Positions 1 to 6,063 of a DNA stretch of 6,590 nt are shown here, piece after piece (position 1 is the stretch's first letter; each line of letters begins with the position of its first letter). The stretch spans positions 1-6,590 of the forward strand of contig CACYBP010000118.1 of NCBI GenBank assembly GCA_902772625.1, read 5' to 3'. Origin of the DNA: Oscillospiraceae bacterium. Lineage in GTDB: Bacteria > Bacillota > Clostridia > Oscillospirales > QAMX01. A program made the position numbers and the translations under genes. The notes under the pieces were generated by a model. It was given only the letters and a program-made list of their open reading frames with translations, had not been told where the DNA came from and searched no databases.

Positions 1-31
1 AAAATTCACAGAATATTTACAGCTTGAACGC

Positions 32-101
32 AAAAAGCCGACCCACACAGCTCTGCGGCAGGGATATGCTCCCTTGCTCGAAAGCTATGTGGATCGGCTT
101 T
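32..101 (-). terminator. Long stem-loop terminator, minus strand (possibly bidirectional)
   Basis: Positions 34-54 pair with 81-101. Read as minus-strand RNA the 21-bp stem is unbroken, with G-U wobbles at 42/93, 48/87 and 53/82; read as plus-strand RNA the first two of these become C-A mismatches. This favours a minus-strand transcript. The loop (55-80) contains a smaller hairpin, 60-64 with 70-74. The minus-strand 3' side ends GGCUUUUU (U-run at 36-32), as expected of an intrinsic terminator, though the U-run is only five long. The plus-strand exit is GGCTTTGTTTT, so weaker termination in the other direction is possible. It lies about 215 bases past the ANTAR gene stop and could end either the operon mRNA or the separate transcript started by the promoter at 183-211. 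Confidence 0.65.
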
Positions 102-117
102 GTTTTCAAAGACGATC
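92..117 (-). other. Hairpin overlapping the terminator arm (antiterminator-like)
   Basis: In minus-strand RNA, GAUCG (117-113) pairs with CGAUC (96-92). A U/C mismatch (112/97) follows, then CUUUG (111-107) pairs with CAAAG (102-98) around an AAAA tetraloop (106-103). Ten pairs are therefore interrupted by one mismatch. Bases 92-101 are also the outer arm of the long terminator stem, so the two structures cannot form at the same time. This is the geometry of an attenuator, but it may be only a chance overlap of inverted repeats. No known riboswitch class was recognised. Confidence 0.45.
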
Positions 118-182
118 TCGGTGTGTTCACCGAATGGATTTATATATGGTGTTTCGTTGTCGCATCTGGACGACGCTCGGTT

Positions 183-211
183 ATTGTACCGGAGATCCAG
201 TATTCTGTCAA
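183..211 (-). promoter_or_regulatory. Sigma-A type promoter, minus strand
   Basis: On the minus strand a perfect -35 hexamer TTGACA (211-206) is followed by a 17-bp spacer and the -10 hexamer TACAAT (188-183), 11 of 12 consensus bases at ideal spacing. The predicted start is near 177-176. The upstream sequence to about 270 is AT-rich. The promoter lies downstream of the operon's last gene and points away from it, so it does not serve the operon. It would serve a small RNA or the next gene to the left. Confidence 0.6.
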
Positions 212-226
212 GGCCATGTGTTCTTT

Positions 227-244
227 AGAATCAAGAGAATCAAG
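227..244. repeat. Tandem 9-bp direct repeat upstream of the promoter
   Basis: AGAATCAAG occurs twice in a row (227-235 and 236-244). On the minus strand this reads CTTGATTCT twice and ends 15 bp upstream of the -35 element. The position would suit an activator or repressor site, but two 9-bp copies can also arise by chance or slippage. Confidence 0.5.
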
Positions 245-314
245 GCATAATAGATATTTCTTTCATATGCTGTCATGAATGGGCGGGAATGGGTCTTCAC
301 ATCGATTCTGCATT
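245..314. other. Non-coding spacer after the ANTAR gene
   Basis: No gene, strong terminator or known RNA was seen here. The only items noted are a weak 5-bp inverted repeat with a long AT-rich loop between about 247 and 270, and a G-rich stretch at 281-293 with two copies of GAATGGG. The absence of a clear terminator directly after the ANTAR stop means operon transcription may run on to the stem-loop at 32-101. Together with 1-244 this makes a gene-free stretch of about 314 bases. Confidence 0.4.
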
Positions 315-899
315 TTAAGCATACGTCTTTATAATTTCCGATGCAACATCCTTTCGGGAAATACAGCGATCCATCGCCTGCTTTTCGATATAGCGGTGCG
401 CCTGGGCTTCATCCATCTTCAGTTCTGAAATAAGGAGCCACTTGGCGCGGTTGACAATGCGAATCTCCTCCATCTTTTCTTCGATGGATACGGTCTTTTT
501 CTCGAGTCTTCTAAGACGCTCCCTGGCACTTGAAAGCCAATCAAGGCAGACTGATAAGAGAGGACGATTCAGGGGCTTTGCCAGCGTAAAGACGCCGTGC
601 TCTGCAACCTTCTCAAAAAAGCCGTTATACTGCTCTGCGCGAACAAGGAGCAGCACAGCCGCAGAGGATCCGGCAGCAACGTCGATCGCGAACCGGCTCC
701 CGTCTCCGTCCGGAAGCGGAGAATTGACGATCACGAAATCAAAGCTGCGCTCGCCAAAAAGACGTTTTGCCGCGCTCAGGTTGGAAACAATTTGAACCGG
801 GCTGTAATGGGATTCCGGGAGCGACGAAACAAGCGCAGTATTCAGTTTTTCTGCCGCAGATACGACAAGGACGCTGTAAACGCGCTCTCTCAGACTCAT
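315..899 (-). CDS. ANTAR-domain antitermination regulator with pseudo-receiver
   Basis: The 194-residue protein has an N-terminal receiver-like fold (about 8-115), a charged helical linker (about 120-145) and a C-terminal ANTAR domain (about 138-192). The ANTAR part shows the typical pattern RIVNRAKWLL then AQAHRYIEKQAMD. ANTAR domains bind paired RNA hairpins with six-base loops and prevent termination. The receiver looks unable to take phosphate: the acidic pair expected after strand 1 is Ser14-Ala15 (VLVVSAAEK), and the acceptor Asp is Asn59 (VIVNSPLPDG), while the conserved Lys (K108, AKPL) remains. A signal other than phosphorylation is therefore likely. The gene follows glnA by 30 nt with AAAGAGG six bases before the ATG. 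ANTAR regulators next to clostridial glnA (NitR/GlnR type) are known to control nitrogen genes. Its RNA target is probably in the operon leader, outside this window. Confidence 0.88.
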   Translation of the reverse strand: MSLRERVYSVLVVSAAEKLNTALVSSLPESHYSPVQIVSNLSAAKRLFGERSFDFVIVNSPLPDGDGSRFAIDVAAGSSAAVLLLVRAEQYNGFFEKVAEHGVFTLAKPLNRPLLSVCLDWLSSARERLRRLEKKTVSIEEKMEEIRIVNRAKWLLISELKMDEAQAHRYIEKQAMDRCISRKDVASEIIKTYA

Positions 900-929
900 A
901 ACGGACCTCTTTCTTCTTGCCGAAAACGG

Positions 930-2141
930 TTATCGGTTCAGGTAGACGGACAGGATCTCCTGAGGGATATGGGCTTTGATAAAATCGCTGGAAGCCGCGG
1001 CAGCGCAAGCTTCCTCAAAGGATTTCGGAAGCGTCTCAAACGGTTGGAGAATCTCTTCGCCGGCGGAGAAAAGGTTGAGATCCGCCGCCTCGGGCAGCCT
1101 GAGCTTCTTTTCGATCCCCTCAAGGCCCGCGTAAATCAAAAGCGCGAAAGCAAGGTAGGGATTGGCGCCCGGATCGGGAGAGCGAAGCTCCGCGCGCCGG
1201 TACTCTCCTGTGGCCGCGGGGATCCGGACAAGCTGCGAGCGGTTTTCCGCCGACCAGGAGATATAGCCGGGCGCTTTACTTTTTCCCAGCCTCCGGTAAG
1301 AATCCCCGGAAGGATTCAGAAACAGCGTCATCGCCTTGATATTGGAAAGGATACCGGCGATCATCTGGGAGAAAGCACCGTTTTCATCAAAAGGGTTCAG
1401 AGAAATGTTGATATGAAATCCGTTTCCAGGGGCATTCTCGATCGGTTTCGGTGAGAAATCTGCGAACAGGCCATTTCGGTACGCTACGGTCTTTACGACA
1501 CGCTGAAAGACCTGCGCGTGATCCGCGGCGGTCAGCGCGTCGGCAAAACGAAAATCGATCTCGTTCTGGCCGGGGCCTTCTTCGTGGTGGGAGCTTTCGG
1601 GGCGCATCCCCATCTGCTCGAGCGTCAGGCAGATCTCACGGCGCACGTTTTCACCGTGATCCTCCGGAGCGATGTCCATATATCCGGCTTCGTCGCAGGG
1701 TGTTGCCGTCGGCTTTCCGTTTTCGTCCAGATGGAAGAGATAGAATTCCTGCTCCGCGCCGAAGGTGAAGCTGAAGCCCTTCTCCCGCGCCGCCGATACC
1801 GCTTTTTTGAGAAGGTTTCGCGTGTCAGAGACAAAAGGCGTCCCGTCCGGATACGTGATGTTCGAAAGCATCTGGACCACGCGGCCGTGTTCCGGACGCC
1901 ACGGCAAGGGCATGAGCGTATCCGGTTCGGGACGCAGCAGCAGGTCGCTCCTGACTTCGTCCCCGAAGCCCGCAATGGCCGACGCGTCGAACGCGATGCC
2001 GTATTCAAAGGCGCGGGGCAGCTCCTGCGGCATGACGGCAATGTTCTTTTGCTTTCCGAAAACGTCGCAAAAGGCAAGGCGGATAAACTTCACGTCCTCT
2101 TCTTCCACGTACTGCATGACCTCGTCCTTTGAATACTTCAT
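930..2141 (-). CDS. glnA: Short type I glutamine synthetase (GlnA family)
   Basis: The 403-residue protein belongs to the family that condenses glutamate and ammonia with ATP to glutamine in the cytoplasm. The beta-grasp domain (about 15-100) contains FDASAIAGF (D52). The catalytic domain shows GAEQEF (E130, E132), SHHEEGPGQNE (H186, E187, E194), GNGFHINISL (H243), NPSGDSYRRLG, ENRSQLVRIP and RRAELRSPDPGANPYL. It is about 40 residues shorter than Bacillus GlnA (about 444): the loop near 250-258 is short and the C-terminal 'thong' helix is missing. By eye, the flap Glu (E327 in Salmonella numbering, motif EAP) is Lys289 (KAP), and the ammonium-site Ser53 is Ala55. The adenylylation Tyr (NLYDLP) is Phe358 (NLFSAG), so adenylylation control is excluded. 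The ATG has GGAGG seven bases upstream. Glutamine synthetase is favoured by its place in a GOGAT operon, but a related gamma-glutamyl-amine ligase is possible. Confidence 0.88.
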   Translation of the reverse strand: MKYSKDEVMQYVEEEDVKFIRLAFCDVFGKQKNIAVMPQELPRAFEYGIAFDASAIAGFGDEVRSDLLLRPEPDTLMPLPWRPEHGRVVQMLSNITYPDGTPFVSDTRNLLKKAVSAAREKGFSFTFGAEQEFYLFHLDENGKPTATPCDEAGYMDIAPEDHGENVRREICLTLEQMGMRPESSHHEEGPGQNEIDFRFADALTAADHAQVFQRVVKTVAYRNGLFADFSPKPIENAPGNGFHINISLNPFDENGAFSQMIAGILSNIKAMTLFLNPSGDSYRRLGKSKAPGYISWSAENRSQLVRIPAATGEYRRAELRSPDPGANPYLAFALLIYAGLEGIEKKLRLPEAADLNLFSAGEEILQPFETLPKSFEEACAAAASSDFIKAHIPQEILSVYLNR

Positions 2142-2161
2142 GAGAGAACCTCCTCGCGGCG

Positions 2162-2884
2162 TCAGTTTGCCACGTACATTTGTCTATAAGGGTTTTTGCT
2201 GTCCGGCGTCACGACCGTGAAAGGCGCCGAGAGCACCTCTTCCGGATCAAGAGAAAACAGTTCACAGTATTCCCTGAGATATTCGCGCAGTTCATGAAGA
2301 TCGCCCCCTGAAGCCGGACGGGCCGTGACCTGCTGCGGAAATACCACGTTTTCGCAGGCGGAGCGCAGGAACATTTTCCCGCCGTGCATACCCGTGCAGG
2401 GGAAAAAGCCGATGCATTTTTTCTGCGGGGCGTCCAGGTTCAGCACGATGATGATCCCGCCCGCCTGGTATTCGCCGAGGAAGCTGCCGGCCTTGCCGCC
2501 GATCACCATCAGCGGCACTTTTTCTTCGTAGGCTTTCATGTGGATCCCCGCGCGGTATCCGGCGTTGCCCCGGACGTAGATCTTTCCGCCGCGCATGGCG
2601 TAGCCCGCGGCGTCCCCGATATTGCCGTGGATCACGATCGTACCCGCGTTCATGGTATCTCCCACGGCGTCCTGCGCGTTTCCCTCTACCGTAAGGCGGC
2701 CTCCGTTGAGATACGCGCCTAGCGCGTTGCCGGGGATCCCGCGGATCCCGATCTCGCGCCCCGCCATTCCTGCGGCGATAAATCGCTGTCCGCAGCAGCC
2801 GTCCACGATGCAGGGATCGGCAGTTTGCCGGATCTTTTCGTTGAGGGCCTTGTGGTCGAGCCCATCTGCATGGATCACCGTCAT
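2162..2884 (-). CDS. Glutamate synthase GXGXG (alpha, C-terminal) domain protein
   Basis: This 240-residue stand-alone protein equals the C-terminal beta-helix domain of GltB. The beta-helix is visible as repeating glycine turns between about 47 and 120, such as GIPGNALG, GGRLTVEGNAQDAVGD, GTIVIHGNIGDAAGY and GGKIYVRGNAGYRAG. In fused GOGATs this domain is structural and holds the amidotransferase and FMN domains in place along the ammonia tunnel; here it must do so as a separate subunit. The length suits single-domain homologues. The region after the helix (about 120-240) carries GGKAGSFLGEYQAGG and a charged C-terminal tail. Its ATG shares one base with the stop of the upstream oxidoreductase gene (TAATG), with GGAGG at 2898-2894, so the two are translationally coupled. 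Tungsten/molybdenum formylmethanofuran dehydrogenase subunit C has the same fold, but the neighbours make glutamate synthase the clear choice. Confidence 0.9.
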   Translation of the reverse strand: MTVIHADGLDHKALNEKIRQTADPCIVDGCCGQRFIAAGMAGREIGIRGIPGNALGAYLNGGRLTVEGNAQDAVGDTMNAGTIVIHGNIGDAAGYAMRGGKIYVRGNAGYRAGIHMKAYEEKVPLMVIGGKAGSFLGEYQAGGIIIVLNLDAPQKKCIGFFPCTGMHGGKMFLRSACENVVFPQQVTARPASGGDLHELREYLREYCELFSLDPEEVLSAPFTVVTPDSKNPYRQMYVAN

Positions 2885-4116
2885 TATACCATACCTCCGA
2901 ACTTTTTTCTACGCTCTACAGCAGAATAGGCGGCTGTCGTCGCCCCTTGCTTCATCAAATCGAAGTCGACCGACGAAAGCGGCGTCTTTTCCCGGATCAT
3001 CGAGGTATAGATGCCCGCGCGTTCCTCGCATCCGATCAGGATGAATCCTTTCAAGAGATCATCCTTTGTGAAAAGCCGCTTGAGCGAGGTCTCCGTTTTT
3101 TCTTCATAAAACTCGCCCTCATAAGAGCCTGCGGTCATCGCGTGAAGGCCGAAGAAACCGATGGAATTGAGCGGCATCCCCTTTTCGAATTTCAGAAAAC
3201 CTCCGGCCATGTTCACCCCGGCGGTAAAGCCCTGCAGCGAGGCGTTTGGAAGGATTGCGAGGACCCGGTTCTGCCCGGCGGAGAGATCCCACCCTTCCGT
3301 GCAGTCTCCGGCGGCATAGATCTGCTCGACCGAGGTTTTCATATTTTCATCCACGAGGATGCCCCGGTTTACCGCGCCGCCGATTTCCCGGAGAAGCGCG
3401 GTGTTGGCACGTACGCCGACGGCGAGAACGAGAACATCGAAATCCACGGTTTTTCCGCTTGTCATACAGGCGCGATTGCCTTCAAAACGCTCTGCGCTGT
3501 CGCCGAGGAGGAAAGAGATCCCGTGTTCTTCGAGACGGCGCTGCATCATGGAGGCGCAATCCGCGTCCAAAATACTCGAAAGCACCCGGTCCGCGAGATC
3601 GCAGACCGTCACACTCTCCACACGCTCGCGGATCCCTTCCGCGCATTTGAGGCCGATCAGTCCCGCGCCGACGATCAGAACGCGGGACGTTTTCTCAATC
3701 GCTTTTTCAAGGGAGAGCGCGTCGTCAAGCGTCATAAAGGAGAAGCGCTGCGGAACGGTCTCAAGCCCTTTGAATGGAGGAACGAAGGGCGCGGAACCCG
3801 TCGCGAGGCACAGGGCATCGTAGGACAAACCTCTCCCGTCATCGAGCTCGACTTCTTTCAAATCCTTATGGATATGCGTTGCCCGGCGGCCGTAAAGCAC
3901 CTTGCAGTCCATCCGGTCGTAAAACCCTTCTTCACGGTACCGCATCCGGACAAGGTCGGTTTTCCCTTCCAGATAATACGAGATCAGCGGGCGGCAGTAA
4001 ACGGCTCGGTTTTCTTCGGATACCACTGTGATCTCACCGGAGAGATCGACACTGCGGATCCCTTCGATGCATCTCGCAGCGGCGACTCCATTTCCGATGA
4101 TAACGTAACGCTTCAT
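2884..4116 (-). CDS. FAD/NAD(P)H-dependent oxidoreductase, glutamate synthase electron input
   Basis: This 410-residue class I pyridine nucleotide-disulfide oxidoreductase-like flavoprotein resembles NirB and rubredoxin/ferredoxin reductases. The FAD-binding parts are IIGNGVAAARC (6-16), ATGSAP (105-110) and IYAAGDC (266-272). The NAD(P) fold is VLIVGAGLIGLKCAEGI (146-162); the following strand ends VCDLADR with acidic D173, which usually means NADH preference over NADPH. There is no CxxxxC redox disulfide; the family's VYCRPLISYYL segment (39-49) replaces it. The C-terminal domain (about 310-410) is NirB-like. It lies directly after the polyferredoxin gene with an ATGA overlap (ATG 4116-4114, TGA 4115-4113), so the two proteins probably form the module that delivers electrons to the FMN subunit, in place of GltD. 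Direction and donor are inferred; the partner could also be reduced ferredoxin. Confidence 0.87.
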   Translation of the reverse strand: MKRYVIIGNGVAAARCIEGIRSVDLSGEITVVSEENRAVYCRPLISYYLEGKTDLVRMRYREEGFYDRMDCKVLYGRRATHIHKDLKEVELDDGRGLSYDALCLATGSAPFVPPFKGLETVPQRFSFMTLDDALSLEKAIEKTSRVLIVGAGLIGLKCAEGIRERVESVTVCDLADRVLSSILDADCASMMQRRLEEHGISFLLGDSAERFEGNRACMTSGKTVDFDVLVLAVGVRANTALLREIGGAVNRGILVDENMKTSVEQIYAAGDCTEGWDLSAGQNRVLAILPNASLQGFTAGVNMAGGFLKFEKGMPLNSIGFFGLHAMTAGSYEGEFYEEKTETSLKRLFTKDDLLKGFILIGCEERAGIYTSMIREKTPLSSVDFDLMKQGATTAAYSAVERRKKFGGMV

Positions 4117-4553
4117 TCGCCCTTTCCCCTTTCCTCATAGACGATCGCCCGGTTCGGGCAGCCCTTGACGCAGGCGGGCTCGCCGCATGTATTTTGAAGG
4201 CAAAGCTCGCATTTCTGCATCACGCCGTTTTTGTTCGGCGCGAGCGCGCCGTAGGGGCAGACGAGCACACAGGTCAGGCACCCGACGCATTTCTCCTGAG
4301 CGATCCGGATCACGCCGTTTTCCTTAGAAAGAGCCCCCGCGATACAGCTTGCGACGCAGATTGGATCTTTGCAGTGACGGCAGGAAACGGCGTAGGAAAT
4401 CTTTTCGCCGCCCTCGATATGGATGCGCGGATAGATCGGTTTTCCCTTGAGCGCCAAAACCATATCGGAGAGCCCTGAATTGGCAAAGGCGCAGTTGTAT
4501 TCGCAAAGATGACAGCCGAGGCACCATTCTTCATTGACGTAAACTCGTTTCAT
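4113..4553 (-). CDS. HycB-like four-cluster 4Fe-4S ferredoxin
   Basis: Starting from the ATG at 4553-4551 the protein has 146 residues and 17 cysteines, arranged for four [4Fe-4S] clusters as in HycB/DmsB-type electron-transfer subunits. The groups are C11-C14-C17-C21, C58-C61-C66-C70, C89-C92-C95-C99 (CVGCLTCVLVCP, the most classic) and C115-C118-C123-C128/C132. There is no signal peptide, so it is cytoplasmic. In this operon it should shuttle electrons between the FAD protein and the ferredoxin-like N-terminus of the FMN glutamate synthase subunit. I chose the ATG at 4553 because GGGAG (4567-4563) sits nine bases before it and the sequence MKRVYVNEEWCLGC begins as family members do. An in-frame TTG at 4577 and ATG at 4571 lie inside the previous gene and have no ribosome binding site. 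The gap to the upstream stop is only four bases, and the gene overlaps the next by ATGA. Confidence 0.88.
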   Translation of the reverse strand: MKRVYVNEEWCLGCHLCEYNCAFANSGLSDMVLALKGKPIYPRIHIEGGEKISYAVSCRHCKDPICVASCIAGALSKENGVIRIAQEKCVGCLTCVLVCPYGALAPNKNGVMQKCELCLQNTCGEPACVKGCPNRAIVYEERGKGE

Positions 4554-4557
4554 AAGC

Positions 4558-6063
4558 TCATTCTCCCGCATGGGCAATACCCAAGATCCGAAGCTCCGTT
4601 TCGTTCAGTCCTACTCCGCGCAGCATCAGCCGGTTTCCGCGCAGAGCCTCAATGGAATTGATCCCCATGCCGCCCATCAGTTCCATGATCTCATGCCGCC
4701 AGGCGGTCATGAGGTCCACGAGCCGCCCGGAACCCACGTCCGGATTGAGGCGTTTGACAAGATCGGGGCGCTGGGTGGCGATGCCCCAGTTGCATTTGCC
4801 GCTCTGGCAGGTGCGGCAGAGGTGACAGCCGAGGGCCAAAAGCGCCGCCGTTGCGATATAGCAGGCGTCCGCGCCAAGAGCCACCGCTTTGATCACGTCC
4901 GACGCACTGCGGATCGAACCGCCGACGACGAGCGAGACGTTGTTGCGGATCCCTTCGTCGCGAAGGCGCTGATCCACCGCGGCGAGAGCCAGTTCGATGG
5001 GAATGCCCACGTTGTCGCGAATGCGGGTCGGCGCCGCGCCGGTCCCTCCGCGAAAACCGTCTATCGCGATGATATCCGCGCCGCTTCGGGCGATGCCGCT
5101 GGCAATGGCCGCGATATTATGGACGGCGGCTACCTTTACGATCACCGGCTTGCGGTATTCGGTGGCTTCCTTCAGGGAGAAAACGAGCTGCCGCAGGTCT
5201 TCGATGGAATAGATATCGTGGTGCGGCGCGGGCGAGATCGCATCCGAGCCCTCCGGGATCATACGCGTGCGGGAAACGTCGCCGACGATCTTCGCGCCGG
5301 GCAGATGGCCGCCGATGCCGGGCTTGGCGCCCTGACCCATTTTGATCTCGATGGCGGCTCCGGCCTCCAGATAGTCTTCGTGAACGCCGAAGCGGCCGCT
5401 CGCCACCTGAACGATCGTGTTTTCCCCGTAGCGGTAAAAATCCTCGTGGAGCCCACCCTCGCCGGTGTTGTAGAGGATTCCAAGTTCGGCCGCGGCGCGC
5501 GCTAAAGAGGCGTGGGCGTTATAGCTGATGGAGCCGTAGCTCATGGCGGAGAACATAACCGGCATGGAAAGACTGATTTGAGGCGGCAGATCGCAGACCA
5601 GTCTGCCGTTTTTGTCCCGTGTAATCTGCTCGGGCTTCTTTCCTAGAGAAACGTGTGTTTCCATCGGCTCGCGCAGCGGGTCGATGGAAGGATTCGTCAC
5701 CTGCGAAGCGTTGATCAGGATCTTGTCCCAATAAACGGGAAGCGGCTTTGGATTTCCCATGGAGGAAAGGAGTACGCCGCCGGAACCGGCCTGCTTATAG
5801 ATCTCGCGGATCGTATCGTTTTGCCAGTTCGCGTTTTCCCTGAAGGTGCAGTCGCTTTTCACGATTTTGAGCGCCCGCGTGGGGCAAAGGGAGACACAGC
5901 GCTGACAGTTGACGCATTTCGTCTCGTCGCTTTGCATGATGCCTCGCTCCGGGCTGAAGGTATGCACCTCGTTGGCGCACTGTCTTTCGCAGACGCGGCA
6001 GGCGACGCAGCGGTTTTCGTTTCGGATCACTTCAAATTCTGGATAGATGAAATCGATTCCCAT
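4558..6063 (-). CDS. gltB: Glutamate synthase FMN/Fe-S core subunit with ferredoxin domain
   Basis: From the ATG at 6063 this is a 501-residue catalytic core of a split glutamate synthase, making glutamate from 2-oxoglutarate and ammonia on FMN. An N-terminal double-cluster ferredoxin domain (C19-C22-C25-C29 and C50-C53-C56-C60) is followed by a linker and the FMN TIM barrel (about 110-470). Barrel marks are MSYGSIS (174-180), NTGEGGLHED (199-208), GQGAKPGIGGHLPG (243-256), FRGGTGAAPTR (337-347) and VVGGSIRS (379-386). The cluster segment normally reading CHTNTCPVGVATQ is GCHLCRTCQSGKCNWGIATQ (412-431), with four cysteines (413, 416, 419, 424). The N-terminal amidotransferase and C-terminal GXGXG domains of GltB are encoded separately on either side. 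The stop of the amidotransferase gene overlaps the ATG (TGATG), with AGAAGG nine bases upstream. An in-frame TTG one codon earlier is a less likely start. Confidence 0.92.
   Translation of the reverse strand: MGIDFIYPEFEVIRNENRCVACRVCERQCANEVHTFSPERGIMQSDETKCVNCQRCVSLCPTRALKIVKSDCTFRENANWQNDTIREIYKQAGSGGVLLSSMGNPKPLPVYWDKILINASQVTNPSIDPLREPMETHVSLGKKPEQITRDKNGRLVCDLPPQISLSMPVMFSAMSYGSISYNAHASLARAAAELGILYNTGEGGLHEDFYRYGENTIVQVASGRFGVHEDYLEAGAAIEIKMGQGAKPGIGGHLPGAKIVGDVSRTRMIPEGSDAISPAPHHDIYSIEDLRQLVFSLKEATEYRKPVIVKVAAVHNIAAIASGIARSGADIIAIDGFRGGTGAAPTRIRDNVGIPIELALAAVDQRLRDEGIRNNVSLVVGGSIRSASDVIKAVALGADACYIATAALLALGCHLCRTCQSGKCNWGIATQRPDLVKRLNPDVGSGRLVDLMTAWRHEIMELMGGMGINSIEALRGNRLMLRGVGLNETELRILGIAHAGE
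4563..4567 (-). promoter_or_regulatory. Ribosome binding site that fixes the ferredoxin start
   Basis: GGGAG on the minus strand, nine bases before the ATG at 4553-4551. It lies inside the last codons of the upstream FMN subunit gene. It is the only Shine-Dalgarno match near the candidate starts, so it decides against the upstream TTG and ATG. Confidence 0.6.

Larger units (their letters stand above)
32..177 (-). ncRNA. Candidate structured small RNA or attenuated leader
   Basis: Inference from a promoter and terminator framing non-coding sequence. Transcription from the -35/-10 at 211-183 would begin near 177-176 and end in the U-run at 36-32, giving about 145 nt. In minus-strand order the transcript can form: a 5-bp hairpin (174-170 with 163-159, hexaloop CCAGAU); a 6-bp hairpin (133-128 with 123-118, loop AACA); the hairpin at 117-92; and the terminator stem. 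I see no ORF with a ribosome binding site within it. No known family (T-box, SAM, glycine, ZTP, c-di-GMP, 6S) is recognisable from conserved motifs. It may be a free small RNA, or the 5' leader of a leftward gene starting beyond the left edge; only about 30 bases follow the terminator in this window. Confidence 0.35.

Noticed and set aside
118..174. Tandem hairpins as a possible ANTAR target (minus strand)
   Set aside because: The first hairpin has a six-base loop CCAGAU with G at position 4 but C, not A, at position 1. The second has a four-base loop in its best fold. The dual A1/G4 pattern is not met.
24..278. 84-codon open frame on the plus strand
   Set aside because: It starts at TTG without a ribosome binding site and runs through the terminator stem and the promoter; the protein has no recognisable features.
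281..293. Possible G-quadruplex (three GGG runs)
   Set aside because: Only three G-runs are present on one strand; a stable intramolecular quadruplex needs four.
900..929. CCGTTTTCGG mini-hairpin between glnA and the ANTAR gene as a terminator
   Set aside because: Its stem is only three pairs and no U-run follows; the gap mainly holds the ribosome binding site.
597..1454. 285-codon open frame on the plus strand, antisense to the ANTAR gene and glnA
   Set aside because: It spans two conserved genes and the gap between them, with composition typical of antisense translation.
2947..4140. 397-codon open frame on the plus strand, antisense to the FAD oxidoreductase
   Set aside because: It mirrors a well-recognised gene, has low-complexity Arg/His-rich composition and no family motifs; long antisense frames are common in GC-rich codon usage.
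4570..5505. 311-codon open frame on the plus strand, antisense to the FMN subunit
   Set aside because: It is a shadow of a clearly conserved coding sequence, with no ribosome binding site or recognisable domain.
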